From a bacterium (GTDB lineage Bacteria > Pseudomonadota > Alphaproteobacteria > Rickettsiales > RI-342): a stretch of 62,215 nucleotides of DNA. Shown here piece by piece: positions 37,919 through 47,004 of the stretch; within the stretch, counting starts at the first letter, position 1, and every line of letters starts with the position of its first letter. Position numbers and translations under genes: made by a program. A model generated the notes under the pieces. That model did no database searches. It saw only the letters and a list, made by a program, of their open reading frames with translations, and was not told the DNA's origin. The stretch is taken from NCBI GenBank assembly GCA_016124905.1, contig WGMV01000009.1, forward strand, positions 1 to 62,215. The letters run 5' to 3'.

Positions 37919-39544
37919 TCATAATGACTTCGCCCGCTCACGCAGGATATATTTTTGGATTTTCCCGGTTGGCGTTTTATCCAGCGGGCCAAACACCACC
38001 TGCTTCGGCAATTTGTAGCGCGCCATGTTGGCTGCGCAATGCGCGATAATCTCTTCTTCCGTCACTTGTATACCAGGCTTCAGTTCAATGAAGGCACATG
38101 GCACTTCCTGCCATTTCTCATCCGGCTTGGCCACCACCGCCGCCTCCAGCACCGCCGGGTGACGGTACAGCACGCTTTCCACCTCAATGGAGGAGATATT
38201 CTCCCCTCCGGAAATGATGATGTCCTTCAACCGGTCCTTCACCTCGATATACCCATCCGGGTGCCGCACGGCGAGATCCCCCGTATGATACCATCCCCCA
38301 TGGAAGGTCTTTGCCGTGGTATGCGGATTTTTCAAATAGCCCGACATCACCACATTGCCCTTCATCATGCATTCGCCGATAGTTTTGCCATCCCACGGGG
38401 TTTCTTCCATGGTTTCGGAATGCGCCACCATCATCTGCTCCAGCACCGGCGAGCGCACGCCTTGCCGTGCCTTCAGCCGCGCGCGCTCTGCGGGGTCATG
38501 CTCGTTCCATGGCGCATGCCACGCGCAGGACATATTCGGCCCGTATACCTCCGTGCCGCCATACACATGCGTCACATTAAAACCCATCGCTTCCATGGCT
38601 TCCAGCACAGCAGCGGGCGGCGCCGAACCTGCCGTCATCACCTCTATCCTGCGGTCGAACTTCCGCTTCACCGCATCGGGTGCGTTCAACAGAATGTTCA
38701 GCACCACCGGGGCCGCTGTGAAATGCGTCACCCCATGCGTCTCAATAAGCCGGAAAATATCGGCCGCATCCACCTTGCGCAGCATCACATGCGTGCCTGC
38801 CAGCATGGTCACCGTCCAGTGAAAGCACCATCCACTTGCATGAAACATCGGCAGTGTCCACAGATAGGTCGGGTGATGCTGCATGTTCCACACCAGCGCA
38901 TTGCCGACGCTGTTCAGATAAGCCCCACGATGGTTATAGACCACACCCTTGGGATCGCCCGTCGTGCCGGACGTATAGTTCAGCGCAATCGGCTCCCATT
39001 CATCCACCGGCCATTCCCAGGCATATTCGGGATCACCGGTTTGCAGAAACGCCTCGTAATCCATCTCACCGATCAGCTCGCCCGAACCCTCGTAAAGATA
39101 ATCGTCGATATCAATCACGATGGGCCTGCCCTTCATTAAGCCCAGCGCTTCCTTCATCACCGGTGAAAGCTGCCTGTCCGTCAGCAGCAGCTTTGTCTCC
39201 GAATGATCCAGCATGAAGGCAATCATTTTCGCATCCAGTCGCGTATTCAGCGCGCTGATCACCGCGCCCGCCATTGGCACGCCAAAATACACCTCCATAT
39301 GCGCAGGCGTATTATGCGCCATGATGGATACCGTATCGCCACGCTTGATGCCTTTTTTAACCAGCGCCGAGGCAAGCCTGCGGCAACGCGCATACACCTC
39401 CGCCCAGCTATGCTTTCTGTCTCCATGAATCACTGCCACATGGCTTGGATAAACCTGCGCGCTGCGCTCGATAAAACCAAGCGGGGAAAGCGGCAGGCAG
39501 TTCGCCTCGTTCCGCAGCAAATCGGCATAAATGGATGCGCTCAT
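37919..39544 (-). CDS. Acyl-CoA synthetase (DmdB-like)
   Basis: 541 residues; ATG at 39544 with GGGGAG six bases upstream. ANL-family ligase with NYTSGTTGDPKGVVYNH (about 188-204), FHASGWCFHWT, the YGGTEVYGP segment and the C-terminal GYIEVKDRLKDIIISGGENIS; catalytic Lys in KTPTGKIQKY. This group includes medium-chain and methylmercaptopropionate-CoA ligases and differs from the fadD at 4661. First gene of the minus-strand catabolic operon; its promoter must lie in 39545-39755, shared divergently with the stress protein gene. Confidence 0.92.
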   Translation of the reverse strand: MSASIYADLLRNEANCLPLSPLGFIERSAQVYPSHVAVIHGDRKHSWAEVYARCRRLASALVKKGIKRGDTVSIMAHNTPAHMEVYFGVPMAGAVISALNTRLDAKMIAFMLDHSETKLLLTDRQLSPVMKEALGLMKGRPIVIDIDDYLYEGSGELIGEMDYEAFLQTGDPEYAWEWPVDEWEPIALNYTSGTTGDPKGVVYNHRGAYLNSVGNALVWNMQHHPTYLWTLPMFHASGWCFHWTVTMLAGTHVMLRKVDAADIFRLIETHGVTHFTAAPVVLNILLNAPDAVKRKFDRRIEVMTAGSAPPAAVLEAMEAMGFNVTHVYGGTEVYGPNMSCAWHAPWNEHDPAERARLKARQGVRSPVLEQMMVAHSETMEETPWDGKTIGECMMKGNVVMSGYLKNPHTTAKTFHGGWYHTGDLAVRHPDGYIEVKDRLKDIIISGGENISSIEVESVLYRHPAVLEAAVVAKPDEKWQEVPCAFIELKPGIQVTEEEIIAHCAANMARYKLPKQVVFGPLDKTPTGKIQKYILRERAKSL

Positions 39545-39755
39545 CCATACTCCCCGTGATGATTGTATTTTTTATCATCTTACGGGGCTGGCACTGCCCC
39601 GCAACGCTTTTTCATATTGCACCGCATTATTGCCCTTACCGTTCCTTTATGGCCAAGCGGCCACGTGCCATCGCATCTTTACGGCACGCCGCCTAGTCTG
39701 AGCACGCTATGGCAGATGCTGCCATTACACACCAAATAGGAAACAGGAGACACCC

Positions 39756-40253
39756 ATGACCAAGACCATCACCGCGACATTTCGCACCCGTGCCGATGCA
39801 GAATCCGCCATTGCTGAACTGGAAACCTCCGGCTTCAGCCGTAACGACGTCAGCGTGCTGATGAACGAACAGACGCGGAGCAAATTCTTCGGCATTGAGG
39901 ATGCCAGCAAAGCGCCGGAAGGCATCGCCACCGGTGGCGTAGTTGGCGGCATTATCGGCGCCATCGCGGCCGGACTGGTTGCCATCGGCTCGGTTGCTGT
40001 TCCGGGTGCGGGCTTTCTGGCAGCTGGCCCGCTTGTTGCCGCCTTCACCGGCGGTGGCGCAGGTGCGCTGACGGGCGGTCTGGTAGGCGGCCTTATCGGC
40101 CTCGGTCTGCCGGAACACGAAGCCAAGCTTTACGAAAGCGATGTGAAAGGCGGGGCCATTCTCATTGCCGTGACCACTCATAATGATGCGGAAAACGACC
40201 TGGCGGAAGCCATTCTGAAACGCAGCAATGCGCAAAACCTCGCTGCAGCCTAG
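39756..40253 (+). CDS. General-stress-protein-17M-like glycine-zipper protein
   Basis: 165 residues, strong ribosome site (CAGGAGA). The N-terminus KTITATFRTRADAESAIAEL matches the start of the general stress protein 17M/YflT domain. The middle (about 58-125) is a Gly/Ala-rich hydrophobic stretch with GxxxG spacing (GGVVGGIIGAIAAGL), probably two membrane helices, and the end AILIAVTTHNDAENDLAEAI is the usual second half. Membrane-associated stress role inferred from family. Confidence 0.75.
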   Translation: MTKTITATFRTRADAESAIAELETSGFSRNDVSVLMNEQTRSKFFGIEDASKAPEGIATGGVVGGIIGAIAAGLVAIGSVAVPGAGFLAAGPLVAAFTGGGAGALTGGLVGGLIGLGLPEHEAKLYESDVKGGAILIAVTTHNDAENDLAEAILKRSNAQNLAAA

Positions 40254-40263
40254 CTACTCCGCA

Positions 40264-40297
40264 AGGAAGCCCTCTTGTATGACAAGGGGGCTTTCCT
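40264..40297 (+). terminator. Hairpin after the stress-protein gene
   Basis: aggaagccctctt pairs with aagggggctttcct around a short loop, 10 bases after the stop codon. There is no T tract after it, so efficiency as an intrinsic terminator is uncertain. Confidence 0.5.
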
Positions 40298-40570
40298 GGC
40301 ACAACCCATGCAATTACCTTGACTTTTCCAGCGCGTAGCATTAAAAGACCAGCCGAGTGTTTGTTTTACTCTTCGCCTTTGCGGGCCGTCCAAACCGGCC
40401 TATCTTACTGATACATAAGGGTCTTCTGAGAAGTCGATCATTATGCTGCGTGACTAAGAGTTACAGCGAAAGCTGAGAATACAAGGCTCTTTCTGTTGTT
40501 TTCGGCCCTTAAGGCAGGCAATGACAGTCACTACGCATGATCAATAGACTACTTTTTAGGAGAACTACCC
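40298..40570 (+). promoter_or_regulatory. Long leader region of the cold-shock gene
   Basis: About 270 bases without a gene between the stress-protein hairpin and the cold-shock ATG. A TTGACT at 40319-40324 could be a -35 box. Long leaders are a known feature of cold-shock mRNAs. It contains the 12-mer GCGTGACTAAGA (40448-40459), repeated in the helicase leader. The ribosome site AGGAG is at 40558-40562. Confidence 0.5.
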
Positions 40571-40777
40571 ATGGCTACCGGTACCGTTAAATGGTTCAAC
40601 CCCACCAAAGGCTACGGCTTTATTCAGCCGGAAGAAGGTGGCAACGATGTGTTTGTGCACATCAGCGCGGTTGAGCGTGCAGGCCTCGCCGGTCTGAACG
40701 AAGGCCAGAAAGTCAGCTACGAACTCGCCACCAACAAAGGCAAGACCTCTGCTGCAAACCTGAAACTGGTTGCCTAA
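40571..40777 (+). CDS. Cold-shock protein, CspA family
   Basis: 68 residues, one cold-shock domain. Starts [20 protein letters not shown] with RNP1 KGYGFI, then RNP2 VFVHIS. Binds single-stranded RNA and DNA, acting as an RNA chaperone in the cytoplasm. Followed by a GC hairpin and a DEAD-box RNA helicase on the same strand, a functionally matching neighbour. Confidence 0.95.
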   Translation: MATGTVKWFNPTKGYGFIQPEEGGNDVFVHISAVERAGLAGLNEGQKVSYELATNKGKTSAANLKLVA

Positions 40778-40809
40778 TACGCGTCCTATTTCTTGACTAC
40801 CGAATACTG

Positions 40810-40836
40810 TTGCCCGCGGCATTCCGCTGCGGGCAA
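40810..40836 (+). terminator. GC hairpin between csp and helicase genes
   Basis: TTGCCCGC pairs with GCGGGCAA around an inner ggcattccgct. It is followed by TAAGG, not a T tract, so it could be a weak terminator, an RNA-stabilising 3' structure, or a processing point between the two genes. Confidence 0.5.
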
Positions 40837-40840
40837 TAAG

Positions 40841-40852
40841 GCGTGACTAAGA
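40841..40852 (+). promoter_or_regulatory. 12-mer GCGTGACTAAGA shared with the csp leader
   Basis: An exact copy of the 12 bases at 40448-40459. Here it is 164 bases upstream of the helicase ATG; in the csp leader it is 112 bases upstream of the csp ATG. Possible shared cold-response element. Confidence 0.4.
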
Positions 40853-41015
40853 ACCGCATTATTTAGCACTCCAATGGGTGCTGTGTGATCCGCCCCTTTT
40901 AGCAGCGCGCCTGCAAGCTGCATATTTCCGCACCACAAAGGGTGCATGGCCCTGCAATCAGGGTTCTGGCGAGATTCACAGCTTTTCATAATAAAAATAC
41001 ATTAAAGGATACCCA

Positions 41016-42521
41016 ATGGAGAATTTCCAATCTCTCGGGCTGCCCATGCAGCTTATGCATTCGCTTGAGCAAATGCAATTCAACACCCCCACCCCTATCC
41101 AAGCCCAGGCCATTCCGCTTGCGCTGGAAGGCAAAGATATTCTCGGCTCCGCCCAGACGGGCACGGGCAAAACCGGTGCCTTCGGCATTCCGCTGGTGGC
41201 CCACCTGCTCAACAAACCGCGCGGCTCTGCCCTGGTGCTGACGCCGACGCGCGAACTCGCCGTTCAGGTGCTGGAAGCACTGGAAAAGATGCTCGGCAAA
41301 TATAGCCCCATCAAAACCGCCTTGCTTATTGGCGGTGAGCCCATGCCCAAGCAGTTTCAGCAGCTGCGCGCGCGTCCGCGCCTCATCGTCGGCACGCCTG
41401 GCCGTATCAACGACCACCTGGCGCGCGGCACCCTGGCCCTGCACGATGCGGGCTTCCTGGTACTGGACGAGACCGACCGCATGCTTGACATGGGTTTCGG
41501 TGTTCAGCTGGAAAAGATTGCCAAATACCTTCCCAAGCAGCGCCAGACGCTGATGTTCTCGGCCACCATGCCCGGCAACATCATGCAGCTTTCCAGCAAA
41601 TACCTGACGGATCCTGTCCGCATCACCGTTGGTTCCACCACGGCCGCTGCTCCCAAGATTCAGCAGGAGATCATCCAGACGTCCGAGGGCGATAAATACA
41701 ATCACCTGATCGAACAGCTGAATAACCGCGAAGGCTCCATCATCATCTTCGTCAAAACGAAATGGGGTGCCGAGAAAATGGCGATTAAACTTTCCCGCAG
41801 CGGCCACAGCGCGGACGCCATCCATGGCGACCTGCGCCAGAACAAGCGCGACCGCGTAATCCAGTCCTTCCGCGATAAGAAACACCGCATCATGGTGGCA
41901 ACCGACATCGCTGCGCGCGGTCTGGATATTCCGCACATCGAGCACGTGATCAACTACGACCTGCCCCAGGCGCCGGAAGATTATATTCACCGCATCGGCC
42001 GCACGGCCCGCGCGGGTGCGGAAGGCTCGGCCATCTGCCTCATCACCCCGCAGGATGGCAGCAAATGGCGCGCCATTCACAAACTGATGCATCCGGGTGA
42101 AAAACTGGAAGGCTTCTCATCCGGCGGCAACCGCTCGGAAGGCAAACGCTCCGGTGGCCGCGGCCGCAACGGCGGTGGTTTTAAGGGCAATCGTCAGGAT
42201 GGTGATGCTCGCCGCCCTCGCCGCGACGATCAACCGCGGGATGCGCAAGCCCCCCGTGGTGAAGGGCGCAACCGAAAAGGTGATGAGTTTCACGCCGCGT
42301 CCGACATGCCGCGCACGGAAAGACCGCATAAAGAGCAGCCGAAACAAAACTGGGCACATGATGCCGCTCGTCCCCGTCAGGAACGCAGCGAACGTCTGGA
42401 AGGCGGTAGCGACAAGCCTGCGCGATTTAAACCTCGTGGCAACGGCCAGTCCAATACCTGGACAAAAGGCAACAGCCGCGGAGGCAATCCGCGTGGTCAG
42501 AACCGCGGTTTTGCCGCTTAA
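41016..42521 (+). CDS. DEAD-box ATP-dependent RNA helicase (RhlE/SrmB-like)
   Basis: 501 residues. Q motif near 23-30, Walker A AQTGTGKT (46-53), PTRELAVQ, motif II as DETD (about 149-152) rather than DEAD, MFSAT (about 180), and HRIGRTARAG (about 325). From about residue 367 the tail is Arg/Gly/Asn/Lys-rich (GGNRSEGKRSGGRGRNGGGF) and likely disordered and RNA-binding. Probably involved in RNA unfolding in the cold or ribosome assembly, given the csp neighbour. Leader of 238 bases. An intrinsic terminator follows. Confidence 0.94.
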   Translation: MENFQSLGLPMQLMHSLEQMQFNTPTPIQAQAIPLALEGKDILGSAQTGTGKTGAFGIPLVAHLLNKPRGSALVLTPTRELAVQVLEALEKMLGKYSPIKTALLIGGEPMPKQFQQLRARPRLIVGTPGRINDHLARGTLALHDAGFLVLDETDRMLDMGFGVQLEKIAKYLPKQRQTLMFSATMPGNIMQLSSKYLTDPVRITVGSTTAAAPKIQQEIIQTSEGDKYNHLIEQLNNREGSIIIFVKTKWGAEKMAIKLSRSGHSADAIHGDLRQNKRDRVIQSFRDKKHRIMVATDIAARGLDIPHIEHVINYDLPQAPEDYIHRIGRTARAGAEGSAICLITPQDGSKWRAIHKLMHPGEKLEGFSSGGNRSEGKRSGGRGRNGGGFKGNRQDGDARRPRRDDQPRDAQAPRGEGRNRKGDEFHAASDMPRTERPHKEQPKQNWAHDAARPRQERSERLEGGSDKPARFKPRGNGQSNTWTKGNSRGGNPRGQNRGFAA

Positions 42522-42540
42522 CTGCGACAAAATCGAATAA

Positions 42541-42570
42541 AAAACAGCCGGGATAATTCCCGGCTGTTTT
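42541..42570. terminator. Intrinsic terminator, probably bidirectional
   Basis: AAAACAGCCGGG and CCCGGCTGTTTT form a perfect 12-bp stem around ATAATT, with A and T runs at the ends on both strands. It serves the helicase gene and the converging small secreted protein gene. Confidence 0.9.
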
Positions 42571-42586
42571 CGTTTAACCTGTCAGG

Positions 42587-42892
42587 CTAGAAGCTGAAGC
42601 CGAACCAGCCGCGCGGTTCTTCACGGTACACCACACGCTCCACCGGGGCACGCCGCACATAATAATCGCGCTCGCGACGGTGGTGCTTATGCACATGGCG
42701 CGGTTCCACATACCGTACAGGACGATAATAAGTAGGCTGATAATAAGCAGGCTCGTAATAGGCCCGCTCCCGAACCACATAGGAAGGCCCGCCGATATTC
42801 AGGTAAAAACGGCTGTCACCAGCATGGGCGGCTTGGGGTGCCATGGCGCTTAAACCGGCCACGACGGCAAGAGCAAGCATGAGGCGTTTCAT
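42587..42892 (-). CDS. Small secreted Tyr/Arg/His-rich protein
   Basis: 101 residues with a clear signal peptide (MKRLMLALAVVAGLSAMAPQAAHA, cleavage after residue 24). The mature part is very unusual in composition: repeated YY, YxP and RR/HH groups (YYEPAYYQPTYYRPVRY, then HVHKHHRRERDYYVRR), ending in Trp/Phe (GWFGFSF). No family recognised, though short periplasmic proteins of like composition are common in proteobacteria. It could bind metal or cell-wall polymer; not shown. Convergent with the helicase. Confidence 0.75.
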   Translation of the reverse strand: MKRLMLALAVVAGLSAMAPQAAHAGDSRFYLNIGGPSYVVRERAYYEPAYYQPTYYRPVRYVEPRHVHKHHRRERDYYVRRAPVERVVYREEPRGWFGFSF

Positions 42893-43064
42893 AGGTCATC
42901 TCCAGTATCAGTGTTCTGATACCTATGATACGAGCGTGTGAAAGGCATCCTTCGTACATTACAGGTTTTTAATCTTCCCTTTAATGCAGCGCGCAAACTT
43001 GCCAAATAACGGCTTCTGGTGCAGTATCGCCATCTCGTTGGTTATCAAGAATATGGAGAAGAAC

Positions 43065-44228
43065 ATGCGTACCATCACCTTGGCGGCGTTGCTAACCTGC
43101 ACCACTCTGCTTTCCTCAGCTGCCTTGGCTTTGGATGGATCGGAATCCTTCTCTCTTCAAAGCGAAGATAGCGGCAACCTATCCGGCATCACTCTGGATG
43201 CCCCGGCATTGGATGACAGTAAACCGGCTGAAGCCGTCCCTTCCCTCACCACCACGGTGGAAACCGCAAAATCCACGTTAGAGGAAGCGCCTGCCAAGGC
43301 TGTTGCGCTGCCGGATGACAAAGGCCTTATCAAAGAAACCATCCAAAGCACCACCACGGTAGAAACCACCACCAAAACCACCGTGAAAGAAGAAACCGGC
43401 AACATCACCAAAGCAACGACCGCCACAGCCGGCAAAACCATTGTGGCCGATTATCCCGCTCCGGTGAAAATCTACCCCGGCGCTTATACCGGCCAGCCGG
43501 ATGAATATTCCCAGGAAGCCGTGCTCTGGCTCATAAGCGAAGCGCGTTACCACATGCTGACCGGTAACAAGGAAAAAGCCGCCAAGTCGCTCGAGAATGC
43601 CTCCACCGCCATGTTCGAGCTCAACCGCCGCAATGAACTGAGCGGCACCCACAACGCCGTGCGCGCTCTGTATATCTCCTATGCCATCGCCGATAAATCC
43701 ATCGGCATCGTGGTGCCGTTGTTCGGCAACAGCAACCAGGCTAGCGTCGGCAGCTGGGATAGTGCCGAAACCAACCCCGAACTGACGGATCTGCAGGCCA
43801 CGCTGGTGAACCTCCGCTTCAACAACATGATGGCATCCGACATCAAGGACGCTCAGGCTAAGGTCAATGCTGGCGCGCTGATGGAAGCCAACGACATCCT
43901 GAGCAAATCCCAGGAGCGCGACCTGCGCTATTTCTATTTTAGCTCCGTCGGCTATGACAAAGGCAAGCTGGCGCTTGAAACCGCCGAAACGCTCGCCAAG
44001 GCCGATGCCTTCACCGAAAGCAAACGCCTGCTGAAACAGGTGAAAGAAACACTGGATAAAGCCAATAAAAGCTCCGCTGACCGCGAGCTGGACGCAAGCT
44101 TCAAAAGCTTCGGTGAAAAGCTGGATGCAGCACTTGCCAGTGATTCCCCCTCGCCATCCTCCATTGCCGAGCTGCGCGAGCAATGGAACAAATGGTCCAG
44201 TGAAAAGGGCCGCTTCGGCGATAAATAA
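43065..44228 (+). CDS. Unknown secreted helical protein
   Basis: 387 residues from the ATG at 43065, six bases after GGAG and starting directly with a signal peptide (MRTITLAALLTCTTLLSSAA, cleavage near ALA). Earlier in-frame ATGs (43053, 42984) would put a polar stretch before it. A Thr/Glu/Lys-rich linker at about 85-125 follows; the rest (140-387) is helical with repeated pairs of helices (EAVLWLISEARYHMLTGNKE, ETAETLAKADAFTESKRLL) that look like TPR-like or YfdX-like repeats. Periplasmic; function unknown. Confidence 0.75.
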   Translation: MRTITLAALLTCTTLLSSAALALDGSESFSLQSEDSGNLSGITLDAPALDDSKPAEAVPSLTTTVETAKSTLEEAPAKAVALPDDKGLIKETIQSTTTVETTTKTTVKEETGNITKATTATAGKTIVADYPAPVKIYPGAYTGQPDEYSQEAVLWLISEARYHMLTGNKEKAAKSLENASTAMFELNRRNELSGTHNAVRALYISYAIADKSIGIVVPLFGNSNQASVGSWDSAETNPELTDLQATLVNLRFNNMMASDIKDAQAKVNAGALMEANDILSKSQERDLRYFYFSSVGYDKGKLALETAETLAKADAFTESKRLLKQVKETLDKANKSSADRELDASFKSFGEKLDAALASDSPSPSSIAELREQWNKWSSEKGRFGDK

Positions 44229-44249
44229 TCCGAACCGGGGCATCGCCAT

Positions 44250-44702
44250 ATGCTGAACATCTATGTGGATGGCGATGCCTGCCCGGTGAAGGATGAGGTG
44301 ATGCGCGTGGCGGAACGTCACGCGCTTTCCGTATACATGGTCAGCAACAGCGGGTTGTTCCGTGCAACCGGCCCCAATATTCACCGTATTCTGGTCGGCC
44401 AGGGGCCTGATGCCGCGGACGACTGGATTACCGAACATATCGAAGCGGGCGACATCGCCATCACGGCCGATATCAAACTCGCCGCCCGCTGCCTGGAAAA
44501 ACAGGCCGATGTCATCGGCCCAACCGGCAAACCTTTCACCAAGGCCAACATCGGTAGCGCGCTCGCCATGCGTGAATTCACCGCCTACCTGCGCGAGGCC
44601 GGCGAGATCAAAGGCCACAACCCCAGCTTCACCAAGCAGGACCGTTCTCAGTTTCTACAAACGCTGGAACAGGCAATCCAGAAGCGCAAACGCACCCTTT
44701 AA
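44250..44702 (+). CDS. YaiI/YqxD family protein (UPF0178)
   Basis: 150 residues, full length. Starts MLNIYVDGDACPVKDEV, the family signature with the acidic DGDACP motif, and keeps GDIAITADIKLAARCLEK and TNIG-like KANIGSALAMREF. A PIN-like fold nuclease is suspected for the family but the role is not established. Twenty-one bases downstream of the secreted helical protein, same strand. Confidence 0.92.
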   Translation: MLNIYVDGDACPVKDEVMRVAERHALSVYMVSNSGLFRATGPNIHRILVGQGPDAADDWITEHIEAGDIAITADIKLAARCLEKQADVIGPTGKPFTKANIGSALAMREFTAYLREAGEIKGHNPSFTKQDRSQFLQTLEQAIQKRKRTL

Positions 44703-44783
44703 AATGTATTTATTGTATACGAGCGCCGCGAGTGGGACCCTTGAAGCCTCGTGCCCTAATGGGCGCAAAGCGCAGGTTAGGCA

Positions 44784-46916
44784 TTAAGCCGCGTCCCGGT
44801 CCAGCCAGTCGTTGCCCTTACTCACCACCAGATTGGCAAGCGCCACAACAACGGCACGGTCATAAAGCGTGCCCATATCATCCAACAGCTGACGAATCGT
44901 GTCATCGGTAGACATGGCCTTACGGAAGGCACGGTCGGACGTAAGGCTGATGAACGCATTGGCCACCGCCACAACTCGCGCCGCCATGAGTATCTTCTCA
45001 CCCTTCATGCCAAGCATCCCGCTGCCATCCCAGAACTCCTTACACTGACGGATCGTATCCGCCACCGGACCGTCGAATTCGATATCCTGAAGCAGATCGG
45101 CGGTAGCGATAATGCTCTCGCGTATCTTCTTCAGGTCGCCCGCCTTCAGTCTGCCTTCCTGTGTCAGCAGCGCCTCGGGAATGAACAGCTTTCCAAGGTT
45201 CATCAGACTGCCGGCGATCTCCGCCGTCTTTTGTGTGGTCTCATCCAGCTTCATGCTTTCCGCCAGCGCGCGTGCAAGCTTTGCCACCCGCACGGAATGA
45301 TCGGCCGCGAATTTGTCACGCTTGTCGATCAGCCCCATCAGGGTCGCCACCAGGCGCGTCATCAGGCGCTCGGCCTTATCCTTCTGCAGCGACAGCGCCG
45401 TGATATCCTGCTCCACCACCAGCACGCCTTTTTTGTGCGTTCCCTCCGGTGTGGGCAGATCATCCACGGGTATATAGGTCGTCTGCAAAACCTGAAGCCC
45501 CTTCTTGGCAATCAGCTGGTGTACATGCACATGGCTGGTGCGGGTGCTCAACGCATCCTCCATCCAGGGCTGATGACGCTCCGCCTCATGCGGGCCGATC
45601 ACCTGCACCAGATGCTTGCCGACAATGTCTTCCGCCTTTGTCTTCAACAAGGTGGCCAGGCGACGGTTGGCATAATGATAAATGCCTTCCTCGTCGCAGA
45701 TAAACATCACATCCGGCTCGGCATCCGTCACCACTTCCAGCAGCGCATGCTCATAGGATAGCTGCGCCGTCACACCCTTCAGGTCATGCGCCAGTTCCTC
45801 GGCGCGCTGCAGGCTCACCTTGCGCCACATCCACACCACACCCACGATCACGAGCATAAACACCACCGCCAGCATCAGCCCCATGCGCTGAATCTGCTGG
45901 TTCGCTTCATGCAGCGCATCCTTGGCCGGCAGGCTTGCCATTACCAGCCAGGGAACATTCGCAACCTTTTGCGCCACGGCCATCACCTTGGTGCCGCTCA
46001 TATCCACACCCGATACGAATCGGCCGGAATCCTGCAGCAACTTGGCCGGCACCAGATCAGGTGTGGTGGCATCCATATTTTTCAACGCCACGTCCTGGCC
46101 TTTATTTTCCAGCCACTCCACCTGTTTTGCCCCCTGGCGCACCAGCTGCAGCGTCACGTTTTTATATGGCTCCACGGTGGGAATATCGGTTTGCAGCAGG
46201 CTGGCATCGGCACGCTCAACCGCCACCAGCCAGCCGCGCTGGTCGGTATCCATGCGGGTGCCTTGCACGGCAAATACCGGTACGACAAACGCCATGGCCA
46301 AACGCCCGTCCGCCATCGGGTACAAATCGATGAAATGGCTTTTCGCCAGCGGCAGCTTGGCCAGCCTGTCCTTCAAGCCTCCCGCCTCCAACGGCGGCAT
46401 GGTGCGCGACATCACCAGCGGCTCACGCTTCATGTTCAGCAAGGCGACCCCACCCACCACCACCGGTGCCGATGACGGCGTGGGCGGCAATGCATAAGTC
46501 GGTTCAAACCCGCCGCGTGCGGCCGCCACCTGCACCAGCATGCGCAGCGAGGTGATTTCCGGCAGGCTGTAATCCGGCCCCTGTCCTTGCGCGGCAGCTT
46601 GCTCCACTTCCGAGAGATAAAGCGTCACCGTATCGTTATTGGCAATATCCTGCAGCACATCGAAGCGGCTTTGCAGGCGTGCGCGCAGGGCTTCCGCACG
46701 GCTGTCGGCCAGCACACGGAGCAAATGCTGTGCCTTGAGGCTCTCCTGCTCACGCTGGTGGCTACCCACTTGCCAGAGCACGGCGAAACCGGCCAGCATA
46801 ATAAACGCCAGCAGCATGGTAAGACTGCGGATACTGGCGGGGGTGCTTCTGGCGCCCGCACTCCCCTGTTCGGCATGGATCATGGTTTGGGTCGAAGCTT
46901 GCTGCTGGTCGGCCAT
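44784..46916 (-). CDS. Membrane sensor with PAS and degenerate HD-GYP domain
   Basis: 710 residues. Transmembrane helices at about 30-50 and 343-364 enclose a periplasmic sensor domain of CACHE type (about 51-340). The cytoplasmic part has a PAS domain (about 395-505) and a C-terminal HD-GYP-like domain (about 520-690). The HD-GYP motifs are all damaged: HDxGK reads MNLGK, HHExWDGSGYP reads QCKEFWDGSGML, and the Asp of VADVFDALTSDR is Asn in VANAFISLTSDR. No metal or c-di-GMP hydrolysis is therefore expected; it may only bind the nucleotide or signal by contact. Divergent from the LapG-like protease gene. Confidence 0.85.
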   Translation of the reverse strand: MADQQQASTQTMIHAEQGSAGARSTPASIRSLTMLLAFIMLAGFAVLWQVGSHQREQESLKAQHLLRVLADSRAEALRARLQSRFDVLQDIANNDTVTLYLSEVEQAAAQGQGPDYSLPEITSLRMLVQVAAARGGFEPTYALPPTPSSAPVVVGGVALLNMKREPLVMSRTMPPLEAGGLKDRLAKLPLAKSHFIDLYPMADGRLAMAFVVPVFAVQGTRMDTDQRGWLVAVERADASLLQTDIPTVEPYKNVTLQLVRQGAKQVEWLENKGQDVALKNMDATTPDLVPAKLLQDSGRFVSGVDMSGTKVMAVAQKVANVPWLVMASLPAKDALHEANQQIQRMGLMLAVVFMLVIVGVVWMWRKVSLQRAEELAHDLKGVTAQLSYEHALLEVVTDAEPDVMFICDEEGIYHYANRRLATLLKTKAEDIVGKHLVQVIGPHEAERHQPWMEDALSTRTSHVHVHQLIAKKGLQVLQTTYIPVDDLPTPEGTHKKGVLVVEQDITALSLQKDKAERLMTRLVATLMGLIDKRDKFAADHSVRVAKLARALAESMKLDETTQKTAEIAGSLMNLGKLFIPEALLTQEGRLKAGDLKKIRESIIATADLLQDIEFDGPVADTIRQCKEFWDGSGMLGMKGEKILMAARVVAVANAFISLTSDRAFRKAMSTDDTIRQLLDDMGTLYDRAVVVALANLVVSKGNDWLDRDAA

Positions 46917-47004
46917 GTGGTTTCCATAGGGGCTGCCACGGCATTGCGCCGCGACATGCCAAATAATGTATGAACTCTTTCAGGAATGACTATATAGTGG
47001 CCAT

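Noticed and set aside
43065-44228. YfdX family assignment
   Set aside because: Helical repeats look similar in style, but I could not find a convincing family signature, so it is left as unknown.
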